NCBI GenBank assembly: GCA_030035585.1
Contig: CM057469.1
Span: forward strand, 18,966,501-19,030,500
Source: Dugong dugon
Lineage: Eukaryota; Chordata; Mammalia; Sirenia; Dugongidae
Reading direction: 5' to 3'
DNA length: 64,000 bases
The notes below the pieces were generated by a model. The model made no database searches, had not been told where the DNA came from, and saw only the letters and a list, made by a program, of their open reading frames with translations. This document shows, in pieces, positions 45,773 to 64,000 of this stretch. The stretch's first letter is position 1; each line of letters starts with the position of its first letter. Position numbers and translations under genes: made by a program.

Positions 45773-46386
45773 CTATGATCTCTTGTATCTCTATGTGCTT
45801 TTCCGGATCATAGTCATTTGGTAAGTCCTAGAGGACACTTTTTGATGGTGCTTATACTTGGACTTGGAAGATTTTGCTAGTAGCCTAATACCACCTTCTA
45901 AATAAAGTAAAAAATATTTATTAAGCATCTGGTACTTTTCGATATTGCTAGGAGTTATGGAGAATATGAAGTTCTGACCTTTGTGCGAGGCCTAACTAAT
46001 CAGGAAATGGATTAGGAAACATGAAATATTAAAATAGAGAAATAGACTACGCAGCCTTAGGCTTGGCAACTGTAAACATGGTATGAAATCTGTTTTTGAC
46101 ATACTCCTGATTCACTAAACAGAAGCAATTGTACAATATACTGTTGAGTTAGGGTGAAAAGTACCTGAACACAAAATTAAATCTACAGGCCATAGAAAAC
46201 TTAGAAACATAGAAACTTGCTCAGTGGCTCTAAAATCAGTTTAGGATCTTAGTTTAGATCATTGATGAATCTTGATAGTGTTTACTAACAGTGCCCGCAA
46301 TAGTGACAGTCATGTAGAAAACAGAGCCTTGCAAATTAATTTACTCCCTAAAAAAATTTTTGTTTTTGGGTGTTACACCAAGAAGA
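45773..46386. other. No gene recognised
   Basis: Unassigned AT-rich sequence. Confidence 0.45.
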
Positions 46387-46584
46387 GGAATCCCTGGGTG
46401 GTACAAATGGTTAATGTACTTGCCCTCTAACCGAAAGGTTGGAGGTTTGAGTCCACCCAGAGGTGCCTCAGAAGAAAAGCCTGGTGATCTACTTGCAAAA
46501 AAAAAAAAAAAAATCACCCATTGAAAACCCCGTGAAACACAGTTCTACTCTGTGAGTCTGAATCCACCTGACGGCAACTGGTCT
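46387..46584 (+). mobile_element. AfroSINE (older head type)
   Basis: From gaatccctgggtggtacaaa to cctgacggcaactgg, with an internal A run at 46,497-46,513 in the linker. ccaagaag at 46,378-46,385 and 46,585-46,592 is the target duplication. Confidence 0.9.
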
Positions 46585-47425
46585 GCCAAGAAGGCAGAAT
46601 AAAACCTATTATCACAGTCTCTGCTTGATTTTGAGCTCTTGCTCTCAAAATCAAGAATTATTCAGTGAGTGCCTGGTTGTGCGGTAAGTTTCATTACTGA
46701 GCATTTGTCTTGTTCCTCAGCAGTGCTGGAGCCTCAGTGAATGTTGATGGAAGACAGTACACAGGTCCTGGAATAGTCGAGTATGTCTTGGTCCTTGCCC
46801 TCAAGGAATTCAGTTCAGCTCTGAGAGAGATGATCATGGCACAAGTAGCAGGGGAAAATTTACGAGGTCATTATCAGTTTAGTTTTTCATATCAGTCTTG
46901 GCTGTGGTAATTCAGAATGGTGTAAATATTGTCATCATTTTTTCCTATCAGGTGCTGCGATACTGGCCAGACACTTACAATGCATGATCATGTAGAGTTT
47001 ATAAACTCCTCATTTCTCAACTTGTTTCTTCTGCTTGATGGGGATTCTTCTCAAGTCCCATTAATAGCTGATAAATTCACTATTTTTAACACAATAAAAT
47101 TATTTTTGAAGCAGTTTACTTTAGTGAAGCCTACCTTATCAAGTTGCAAATGGGCTGTTTCCTTCAGGAATTTAAATGCTTCCTCATAGTATTTCTGAAC
47201 CTAAGCTTCCTGCAAATAGGTAGAACTTTTTCCTCAATGACTGATGCTTTATGGAATTTTTCTGCTTGTTCGCTTTGGGGCAAACATCACTCCATGTTTG
47301 CATTACTGGAGTTGGAGGGCAGGTAAGATCGAAGTCAGGAAAAGGAAGTGTTTCATCTGGGCTTAAGCAACGTAAGTTGAGTAACGTGTGAGATCCTCTT
47401 TTCAAGGAGTTTATAATCTAGGTTG
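46585..47425. other. Unassigned; one perfect hairpin
   Basis: No gene or known repeat. cttgattttgag (46,624-46,635) and ctcaaaatcaag (46,644-46,655) form a perfect 12-bp inverted repeat with an 8-base loop. Confidence 0.5.
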
Positions 47426-47631
47426 GAGCCCCTGGGTGGTGCAAATGGTTAACGCATTCAGCTGCTAACCAAAGGGTTGGAGGTTTGAGTCCACCCATAG
47501 ACACCTTGGAAGAAAGGCCTGGTAATCTACTTCTGAAAAATCAGCCATTGAAAACCCCATGGAGCACAGTTCTCCTCTGACACACATGGAGTTGCCACAA
47601 GTTGGAGTTGACTCCACAGCAACTTGTTTTT
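47426..47631 (+). mobile_element. AfroSINE (older head type)
   Basis: It contains the module aagaaaggcctggtaatctac and aaaaatcagccattgaaaac, which is also found in the 5' region of the RTE at 41,230-41,310. It ends at gactccacagcaacttg. Confidence 0.9.
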
Positions 47632-48145
47632 TAACTGGTGTAATCTAATGGGGGAGACAGAAATATAAATAGACAATTATGAAAACAGTGCATTAAAAAT
47701 TAGTTCTATCACAGAGTACTTAGTTCTAGAATAGAATGGAAGCATTTGGTACAAATAGGTCAACAGTTTGTCATATATGGTTAATAGTGAATGTACTGGG
47801 CTCCTGTAGATTTGACATTACATGGATATGACAGTTATTTCTTTTGTGTAAGGTAAGTTTTAGTGTTACCAATCTTCATCTGGAAAATATTTTAGTTATC
47901 AGGATAGCCCTGATATCTTGCTATTAGCCGCATGATTCTGGTTTTCTTGCAACTTTCTAGTTGGCCATCTTATTCTACAGCAGTTACATAATTCATGTGA
48001 AGTCAGACACTCATAAAGTCTAGGACCAGATGACTCAAATAGATACCGTTTACTTGAAAACTTTTAGCATGTTGTGGTATCTAAATCTTACGTAAAGAGA
48101 ATACTTTGTACCATTTAAATTTTAAAACCTTTAATATACTGTAGT
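47632..48145. other. No gene recognised
   Basis: Unassigned. Confidence 0.45.
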
Positions 48146-48357
48146 CCATGAATGGTGCTAATGTTTCACTCACTCGGCTGCTAATTGTAATGTTTGGTGG
48201 TTCAAGTCCACCCAGAGGCATCTGGGAAGAAAGTCTTGTCCATCTATTTCTGAAAAATCAACTTTTGAAAGTTCTTCGGAGCACAGCTCTACTCTGACAC
48301 ACATGAGGTCGCCATGAGTTGGAATTGACTTGATGGCAACTGGTTTGGTATTTTTGG
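48146..48357 (+). mobile_element. AfroSINE (older head type), diverged
   Basis: Complete but divergent copy, tagtccatgaatggtgctaa to gacttgatggcaactggttt. Flanks ttaatatac and tttagtatac are alike. Confidence 0.85.
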
Positions 48358-48831
48358 TTTAGTATACCAGCTCAAATTTCAAGTTTGTGATGATTGTACA
48401 ATGCTTTGAGACTCTAATGCAAAGTTTTAAGTATAAAAGGTGAATATAAATAACAATTATTTCAAATTTTATCAATGTCTCCCATTTGCAGTCTTGGAGT
48501 CAGCAAAGAAGACACTCATAGAAGTTTGTCCCTGGGGCATCTTTTAAATCTTCCAGTCTGCTTTGCTTGGTTTATAAATGAGGGAACTGACGTCCAGAGA
48601 GACCACGCAGCTGGTTATAGTGACAGTGCTGGGGCTAGGTAGAGTATGCACACTCCTGTTCAGGCTGTTCCCATTGTTTCACTTGGTTTCCAGATTGACA
48701 TCTTACCATGAACAAATCATTGACAATTTACAAAATATGTATAGTCATAGTTCCCTGAATAATATTTATTATTTAGCAATCCAGTCATAGACTTGCTTAA
48801 GTTCATTAAATTGCTGGTGTATCTAATGAAG
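48358..48831. other. No gene recognised
   Basis: Unassigned. 48,560-48,660 shows weak MIR-like wording. Confidence 0.4.
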
Positions 48832-49570
48832 ACTAATATTTACTGAGCTCTTACTATGTGCCAAGCACTGTACCCTTTGTTTATTCATTACCTCATCAAA
48901 TCTTCTCAACAACCCTGTGAAGCATGTATCATTTTATATACGAGGAAACTCAAGCATGAAAAGATAAGTAGGTTGCCCAAGATCACACAGCTACTCAGGG
49001 GCCTAGCTGGAACTGGAACCCAGGTGTCTTAGTCATCTAGTGCTGCTATAACAGAATACCACAAGTGGATGATTTTAACCAAGAGAAGTTTATTTCCTCA
49101 CAGTCAAAGGAGGCTAAAAGTCCAAACTCAGGGCGTCAGCTCCAGGGGAAGGCTTTTTCTCTCTGTTGGCCTTCTTCTCTTCAGTGTTCCCCCAGACTAG
49201 GAGCTTCTCTGCACAGGGACCCCCAGTCCAAAGGATGTGCTCTGCTCTCGGCATTGCTTTCTTGATGGCATGAGGTCCCCAACTCTCTGCTTGCTTTCCT
49301 TTCCTTTTATCTCTTGAGAGATAAAAGGTGGTGCAGGCCCATCCCAGGGAAACTCCCTTTACATTGGATCAGGGATGTGACCTGGGTAAAGGTGGTGTTA
49401 CAGTCCTACCCTAATCCTCTTTAACATAAAATTATAATCACAAAATGGAGGCCAACCACACATTTCTGGGAATCATGGCCCAGCCAAATTGATACACACG
49501 TTTTTGGGGGGACATAATTCAAACTATGATACCAGGTCTCTTGATTTTAAAGTTTGTAGTTTTACTGCCT
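48832..49570 (+). mobile_element. MIR, split by a solo LTR
   Basis: The left piece has tttactgagctcttactatg, caacaaccctgtgaagcatg and ctggaactggaacccagg. The right piece resumes at ccaggtctcttgattttaaa. Confidence 0.85.
49025..49531 (-). mobile_element. Solo LTR, family A, perfect 5-bp duplication
   Basis: A 507-bp unit, tgtcttagtcatctagtgct to attcaaactatgata, flanked by ccagg at 49,020-49,024 and 49,532-49,536. Confidence 0.88.
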
Positions 49571-50423
49571 GCTTGGTACATTCACCCCTTTCAACTGGAC
49601 TTTTCTGTTTTTATATTGGAAAATGTGTTCTTTTTTAAAAAATATTATTGTCCTAAAATATATATAACATAAAATCATCATTTTAATAATTTTTTAAGTG
49701 TACAATTCAGTGACTTTAATTACATTCACCATGTTGTACAACAACCACCACTGTCTAGCTCTGAAAGCTTCTCATCACTCCAAACAGATACTCGGTGCCC
49801 CTTAGGAATAACTCCCTATTCCTCTCTCCCATCCCCAGTCCGTGGAAATAACTAATAAACTTTTGTCTCTATGTGTTTGTCTATTCTAGATATTTCATAT
49901 AAGTGGAATCATACACTATTGGTTCTTTTGTGTCTGACTTGTTTTACTCAGCATAATGATTTCAAGGTTCTTCCATGTTGTAGCATGCATCTGAATTTCA
50001 TTTTTCTTTATAGCTGTATAATATTCCATTGTACGTGTATAACACATTTGTCTATCCCTTCACCTATTGATGGACACTTGGGTTTTTTTCTACCTTTTGG
50101 CTATTGTGAATAATGCTGCAATGAATACTGGTGTACAAGCATCTGTTTGAGTCTCTGATTTCAGTTCTTTTGGGTATATACTTAGGAGTGGAATTACTGA
50201 GTCATACTCTAGTTGTACATTTAACATTTTGAGAAACTGCCAAACTGTCTTCCTCAATGGCAGCACCATTTTACATTTCCATTGGCAATACACAAGAGTT
50301 CCAATTTTTCTACATCTTTGCCAATACTTGTTATTTTCTGTTTTTCTGATAATAGACATCCTAGTGGGTGTGAAGTGGTAATCTCACTGTGGTTTTGATT
50401 TGCATCTCCGTAAAGGCTAATGG

Positions 50424-50582
50424 GAGCCGTGGTGGTACAGTGATTAAAAGCAGGGCTGCTAACTGAAAGGTTAGCAGTTTGAATCCACTAGCTGCTCCTT
50501 GGAAACCTTATGGGGCAGTTCTACTTTCCTATAGAGTTGCTATGAGTTAGAATCGACTTGACAGCAATGGATTTTCTTTTAA
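50424..50582 (+). mobile_element. AfroSINE, short form
   Basis: Plus copy, ggagccgtggtggtacagtg to gacagcaatggatt. ggctaatg occurs on both sides. Confidence 0.88.
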
Positions 50583-50641
50583 TGGCTAATGATGTTGGAC
50601 ATCTTTTCACGTATTTCTTGACCATTTGTGTATCTTCATTA

Positions 50642-51308
50642 TGCCGCAACATGGAGAAAACAAAAATCCTCACAACTGGACCATGATGTTTCATGATAAA
50701 CAGAAAAGATTAAAGTTGTCAAGGATTTCATTTTACTTGAATCCACAATCAACACCCATGGAAGCAGGAAGTCAAGAAATCAAACAATGAGTTGCATTGG
50801 GCAAAAATCTGCTGCAAAAGACCTCTTTAAAGTGTTAAAAAGCGAAGATGTCACTTTGAGGACTAAGGTGTGCCTAACCCAAGCCACAGTATTTTCTATA
50901 GCTTCATATACATACAAAAGCTGGACAACGAATATGGAAGACTGAAGAATTGATGCCTTTGAATTATGGTGTTAGCAAAGAATATTAAATATGCCAGAAG
51001 AACAAACATATCTGTTTTGGAAGAAGTACAGCCAAAATGCTCCTTAGAAGTGAGGATGGCGAGACTTTCTCTCACATACTTTGGGGGATAGGACCAGTCC
51101 CTGGAGAAGGACATCACACTTGGTAAAGTGGAGGTCACTGAAAAAGAGGAAGACCCTCAAGGAGATGGACTGACACAGTGGCTGCAACAATGGGCTCAAA
51201 CATAACAATGATTGTGAGGATAGTGCAGGACCGGGCAGTGTTTCCTTCTGTTGTACATAGGGTGCTATGAGTCAAAACTGACTGGATGGCACCTAGCAAC
51301 AACAACAC
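50642..51308 (+). mobile_element. RTE LINE, 3' end, with perfect duplication
   Basis: A 5'-truncated RTE with several small indels, ending cctagcaacaacaac. atcttcatta occurs at 50,632-50,641 and 51,309-51,318. Confidence 0.92.
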
Positions 51309-51510
51309 ATCTTCATTAGAGAAATGTCTATTCAAGTCCTTTGCCTATTTTTAAATTGGGTTGTTTGTCTTTTTGTTAAGTTGTAGGAAAAATGTGTACT
51401 TTTAGTATATAGTAATTTGGAGGTACTTTTAACTTCTTATATCTTTTGTAAACTACATCGGAAAATGCATCTCAGCATATTTAACTGCTTCTTTCACTTA
51501 TTTAAATTAA

Positions 51511-51830
51511 GGAGCCCTGGTGGCACAGTGGTTAAAGTGCTCAGCTGCTAAATGAAAGGTCAGCTGGTAAGGTTGGTGGTTCAAACCTACCAATCCAAGT
51601 TAAACTGGACTTGCAAAAAGGAGCCCTAGTAGCACAGCGGTTAAGAGCTTGGCTGCTAATCAAAAGGTCAAGGACTTGAACCCTCCCGCAGCTCTGTGGG
51701 AGAAAGATGTGGCGATCTGCTCCTGTAAAGGTAACAGCCTTGGAAACCCTATAGGGCAGTTCTGCTCTTACCTACAGGGTCACTATGAGTGAGAATCAAC
51801 TCGATGACAATGAGTTTGGTTTGGTTTTGG
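51511..51830 (+). mobile_element. Two AfroSINEs, the first truncated
   Basis: 51,511-51,600 is the head part only, ggagccctggtggcacagtg. 51,619-51,830 is a complete long-form copy ending atgacaatgagtttggtttg. Confidence 0.88.
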
Positions 51831-52175
51831 GTATACTATTAAAAAGAGTTAAATGGAATAGTGTCATCATTAGTAAAGCCCATGCTGAGTCTATTTAATT
51901 TAGCATTTCTGTCTGTTCATGTCACTCCTCTGGTAACAACCCTTCCATGTCTTCCCTGTCACTGGAGGCCAAAGACAAAGTCCGTACAAAACTACCTGCA
52001 ATCTGCATCTCCCCAGCACCACCCCATCCCCTTACCCCTGATCACACTTTCTATCATTCCCCTCAGGCCTCTGCATTTGATCTTCCCTCTGGCTCTACCT
52101 CCTCTAGGTATTTCCCTAACATGCCCATTTATAACTGAAAACTCACCCCCATCTCAGCATGCCCTGCCCCTCTCA
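51831..52175. other. Pyrimidine-rich remnant, possibly L2
   Basis: tgtcactcctctggtaacaa and ggaggccaaagacaaagtcc resemble reverse L2 text. Short open frames have no domain. Confidence 0.4.
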
Positions 52176-52392
52176 CTATGAGTCGGAATCAACTCGATGG
52201 CAATGGATTTCGACGGGTACTGTCACCATCTTATGGAAACCCTGGTGGTTAAGAGCTATGGCTGCTAACCAAAAGGTCAGCAGTTCAAATCCACCAGGCA
52301 CTCCTTGGAAACTATGGGGCAGTTCTATGCTGTCCTATAGGCCACTGTGAGTCGGAACTGATTCGATGGCAACAGGTTTGGTTTTTTTTTTT
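52176..52392 (+). mobile_element. AfroSINE tail plus short AfroSINE with duplication
   Basis: 52,176-52,207 is a bare tail (tatgagtcggaatcaactcg). 52,236-52,392 is a short-form copy. gtcaccatct at 52,222-52,231 and 52,394-52,403 is a perfect 10-bp duplication that encloses the short copy. Confidence 0.85.
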
Positions 52393-52562
52393 GGTCACCA
52401 TCTCTATTATTTTATTTATCGACTAACTTTTCCTGAGAGAGTGAAGGCGTATTTGCACGGTTCATTGCTGCATCCCTAGTCGACTAGTGCCTACATTAGA
52501 GAAGATGCTCAAAAAAATACTTGCTGAATGAATTTTGTGACAAAGTATAGCATTTAGGTATA

Positions 52563-53219
52563 CCGGTATACCCTGCTTTTTGAAAGTTCGCTTTACACCA
52601 CTTCGCTTTCACGAAAGACCTACATTAGTACCTGTTTTCACTAACCGAAAGAAATCCCAAGAGGATTTTTGCTTTTACCAAAAAAGGTGAAAAGTGGCAA
52701 TAGCATTCAGCGTTTGTTTTGCAGCAGCCATTAAAGAGGCAGTTCAAACCCAGAGCGGTCAGAGTGGCATTGCCAAGCTCCTTCCCCCAGAACTACACTC
52801 AGCATCTCAGCATCAAGCAGTCGTAACTTTAAACTGTGTCTATGAGCATCTGTGTGTTATCTCGATTTATTTTGTGCGTCCATTAGCAAGATGTGTCCTA
52901 AAGTATCAGAAAAGCCTAAATTAGCACGTAAGGGTGTTAGACTTAGCATAAAACTGGATGTTTTACTACACTCTACATACATTATTTCTACTTCATATAG
53001 ACTGTGTATTTATATCATTCCTGCTTTTAGTATATGTTAGTGTTGTTTTAGGTTTTATGTGGTATGTGGTATGATTTGGTAGGTTATTTTTTGGGTCTGA
53101 GAACGCTCAAAAATTTTTCCTGTATAAACTGATGGTAACTGTGTCTTTGTTTTATGCCATTTTGGCTTACAAAAGGTTTTCATAGGAATGTTCTACGTTT
53201 GGATAGCGGGGAAAACCTG
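52563..53219 (+). mobile_element. Tigger-like (pogo) DNA transposon, internally deleted
   Basis: A 657-bp unit flanked by TA on both sides (52,561-52,562 and 53,220-53,221). The left end, ccggtataccctgctttttg, and the reverse of the right end, caggttttccccgctatcc, are imperfect inverted repeats. A 62-codon frame (52,852-53,040) includes MCPKVSEKPKLARKGVRLSI, resembling the start of Tigger/Jerky-type transposases. The frame drifts soon after, so no enzyme is made. Confidence 0.72.
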
Positions 53220-53221
53220 TA

Positions 53222-55400
53222 TTTCTTTCATTCAACCTCAAAATATAAGCTATATATGCTGAGCACCAAAACTTTGAAATTACATCTCATAGAACTATTA
53301 TCCATGGATAATTCACTGATCACTTTTTGCTATTGAGAATTAATTTGTGCCCTCTTCCACTCTGTATTCTTGGTAGGCTCTGGGACTTTAAAATGAGGGA
53401 ATTTTGAGTTCCCTATAGGTCCCTCAGAAATTTAGAGAAGTGCCCTATCCTTTTATTAGTCTCTGTAGAACAGGCTTATCATGACAGTATTAAAAGCATA
53501 AGAAGCAAAAACAATTAGTAAAATTAAGTCATTATTTGTACTTTCAGTGGAAAAATAAAATATCTCATGGCAGATTTCTTCCTTTTGTAAAGAAGTAACA
53601 GCAAGATGATGGTTCTTTGAGCATTCAGGAAAACAATTATCCTTTCAAATGTTGTCTAAGGCTGCCCAATGAAATGAAAGAGTATTGGTGTGGCAGTGGG
53701 GACCACAGTTTCCTTGCCTGTAAAATAAGCAGAGCAAAGATGATCTCCTGGCTCCATCCAGCTTTAGAAGTCTACAAACCTCTTGGAGATAAAGCCAGGG
53801 AACCTTTTAGTGTGCACCTAAAGTTATAGTTCATGTTTATTATTACAACTGATTTAATGTACCAAGAATGGCTATTGTAAGTTGATTATATTTAGATATA
53901 TAAACTTTATTTTTGTAATTTAGTTTTTTCCAGTTAAACGGAAATTGTTTTCATGTCACTAACATCTAAAAACGCAAATGATATCTAAGGGTAGTTGTAA
54001 ATTTAAGGACCATCAGAATAATTGTATTTACCCGACTCATTAAGGGGCTATCTAGTGTGTGAATGTGTAAGTCACCTGTAGCTCTCTTCTCATTTTTGAA
54101 CAATAACAAAGAGGTTCAAATTCCATTTTGTACCTTGTTTATAAGCTTTGAGGATATTATAACCAAAGGCTAAAATGAGTTTTTGGCACTATTTGGAAGT
54201 CTTTTGAGGGGCTATGCCCACCGTGTTAGTTAACTTGAAATGAGAATAACCAGTGCTGTACATTATTTATTTCAACTCAAATCATTTCACAAATGTTAGT
54301 ATTTTATTTTTAGACATGCATGCATGGTGAGGTACATACTTCTTAAGACCTGCCAAACAGAAACTTTTAAAATAAAATGTATTAATCAGTTAAATCATAC
54401 TAGCCTATAGGAGAAAGTTAACTATTTCGATACTTCCAAATTTCAAATTAACATTGAGGCATTTTTATGCCAGCTAGAGCACCTAACAGTTGGTATAACT
54501 GATCTCATTAATCAGATACTGGAACACTGGCTAGTCACTGTGCAGATTTCTGGGGTTTTAGATGTTCACCTGTATCACAAATCTAAATTCTGGTACCCCT
54601 ATCTAAGACTTCAAAAACATGTAACACCTTTAATTTTTAGAGGAAAATTTAACTTCTAAAATACAACAGAATAACAAATTTCTTTTCGAGAGTAAAAAAA
54701 GTCTTTTTTTTTTACTAGAATCTTAGCCCTTTATTTTTCATAAGCTTTTATAGCTTCAGCATGATTTGATCAAGACTAGTTTTACACGAATAGGAATAAA
54801 AGTGTATGATCTGGTTGGGTCTCATCCTCATTGTTAGCTACTGGGACTTCATAACTGATGACCAGGTCCTAAATTGGACAGAATAAATATTGTAGAAGAT
54901 GCGTGTTTTTGGTAGGTGGAGAAAACTTAGAAATGCAATTCCGGGGCTTGTTAAACTTCTTTGGCTATTAAAACCACGACAATAGCTCCCATGGAAAGGC
55001 GTGTAAAGCATATTTTGCAGTATAGAGGATCACGCTCTTAAATCAAGTTTCTAATTCCCAAGCCTGCACCAGGGTTGGTGAAGAGACAAAAGAAAGGCTC
55101 TGCCCTCGCCCTTCGAACTTAAAATTCAATTCGCGAGGCAAAAAATTAGACGAAGGACAAAAAAAAAAAAAAAACCTCTGCATATAGCAATTGCCCATTT
55201 GCGTTGTACAAATCAAAATAGAAATAAAATTTGATGGAGTTGTAAGCAAATAGCAGTTGAAATACCTAACAAGGCAAATCTAAGATGGAAGTAAACAGGG
55301 ATTTGAGTTGAAAATGCCAAGATGAGGATTAAAAACACTTGGATAAAAGCAGCCTCCGGCCTGGAAAGGGAAAAAGCAAAACGAGAATTGCTGCTAAAGA
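53222..55400. other. Repeat-poor upstream flank of HNRNPU
   Basis: About 2.2 kb with no recognisable SINE, LINE or LTR, in contrast with everything to the left. AT-rich, with T and A runs near 54,704-54,713 and 55,160-55,174. No gene is supported. It may hold distal promoter sequence or the antisense RNA known at this locus in other mammals, but nothing in the sequence proves either. Confidence 0.5.
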
Positions 55401-55410
55401 ACTAGAAAAG

Positions 55411-55680
55411 CCAATAGGTTTTGCAGTAGGTCGGTTTAACCGAAAGGCGGTTTCCTTCTCCTCCATTTGCTCAGTCCCGATTGGAAGCACAGAGCGCGGC
55501 CTGTGCCGCGCTCACAGCCCGGGGTTCGGCGTGGGGGCGGGGAGGTAAGTACGGTAATGGGGCTGGGCCAAAGCGCGGGCGCGCTCCGGCTTTCCTACTG
55601 CGCAGCGCTACCGTAAGCGGGAGGGGGTGGGGGGATGGGGGGCTATATTACGTGCGCGGCGCCGCCCCTGCGAGAGGACG
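55411..55680 (+). promoter_or_regulatory. HNRNPU: HNRNPU promoter
   Basis: A CCAAT box is at 55,411-55,415 and a reversed one (attgg) at 55,480-55,484. A GC box, gggggcgggg, is at 55,533-55,542. A TATA-like tatatta lies at 55,644-55,650, directly followed by cgtg. The start of transcription is inferred to be about 25-35 bases beyond, near 55,675-55,685. A TATA-like element inside a CpG island is somewhat unusual for a housekeeping gene. Confidence 0.7.
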
Positions 55681-55903
55681 TTGCGTGCTCGCTCGCGCCA
55701 GGCGAGTGTCCGCGTCTCCCTCGCGAACTCGGTGAAAGGAATTGGCGCCGTTCGACATCAGGCGGGTCCGCTCTGCAGCACGAACCCACCTCCAGCCGCA
55801 GCCGCCGCCCGGGTCGAGAAGCAGCCGCAGCAGCCGCCACCAGTGGCCGTGTGAGCGGAGCCGAGTTTGAGCCAGCACCTAGCGGTGAATCGGGGTCCTC
55901 ACG
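55681..55903 (+). other. HNRNPU: HNRNPU 5' UTR
   Basis: No ATG is seen between the inferred start of transcription and 55,904. The part at 55,790-55,850 is rich in cagccgc repeats. The start codon context is ctcacgATGa, with A at -3, a favourable position. Confidence 0.6.

Positions 55904-64000
<8,097 letters not shown>

Larger units (their letters stand above)
49630..51390 (-). mobile_element. Old L1 3' portion, split by an AfroSINE and an RTE
   Basis: Pieces are 49,630-50,423, 50,576-50,641 and 51,309-51,390. L1 landmarks are tacaattcagtgactttaat, ttccattgtacgtgtataac, ggctattgtgaataatgctg and, after the RTE, gtcctttgcctatttttaaa with gggttgtttgtctttttgtt. Confidence 0.85.

Overview
This is a window of mammalian nuclear DNA, almost certainly from an afrotherian and most likely an elephant (Proboscidea). 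The evidence is the repeat content: dozens of tRNA-derived AfroSINE copies (head like gagccctggtggcacagtgg, tail like gactcgacggcaac), several copies of the afrotherian BovB-like RTE LINE ending in (aac)n, and a young L1 with a very long 3' UTR. Family names come from recognition by eye; the species cannot be fixed without a search.

Layout. 1-55,400 is a gene-poor, repeat-packed upstream flank. 217-8,592 holds one nearly full-length, inactive, minus-strand L1 with ORF1, ORF2, a 5' UTR carrying two tandem ~269-bp monomers, and an imperfect 14-bp target duplication. From 8,600 to 53,200 the DNA is a stack of nested insertions: old L1, L2 and MIR at the bottom; MER20 and a Tigger-like DNA transposon; solo LTRs of two families with TG...CA ends and 5-bp duplications; RTE LINE fragments; and AfroSINEs on top. 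Many have visible target-site duplications, so the insertion order can be read directly. 53,220-55,400 is almost free of recognisable repeats and leads into a CpG island.

The only protein-coding gene recognised is HNRNPU (scaffold attachment factor A) on the plus strand. It has a CpG-island promoter near 55,410-55,680 with CCAAT, GC-box and TATA-like elements, and a start codon at 55,904. Eleven coding exons lie within the window, and the gene runs off the right edge inside its last intron or introns. The exons join in frame to 722 codons covering the SAP domain, acidic and Q/P-rich regions, the SPRY domain, the P-loop nucleotide-binding domain and the start of the RGG box. An in-frame alternative donor in exon 1 would remove 19 codons. 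Introns 10 and 11 both begin with GC rather than GT.

No CRISPR, operon or prokaryotic feature is present. The most notable non-genic observations are the RTE-derived modules shared between two SINE families and the RTE 5' region, a snap-back inverted duplication at the RTE truncation point, and the monomeric L1 5' UTR.
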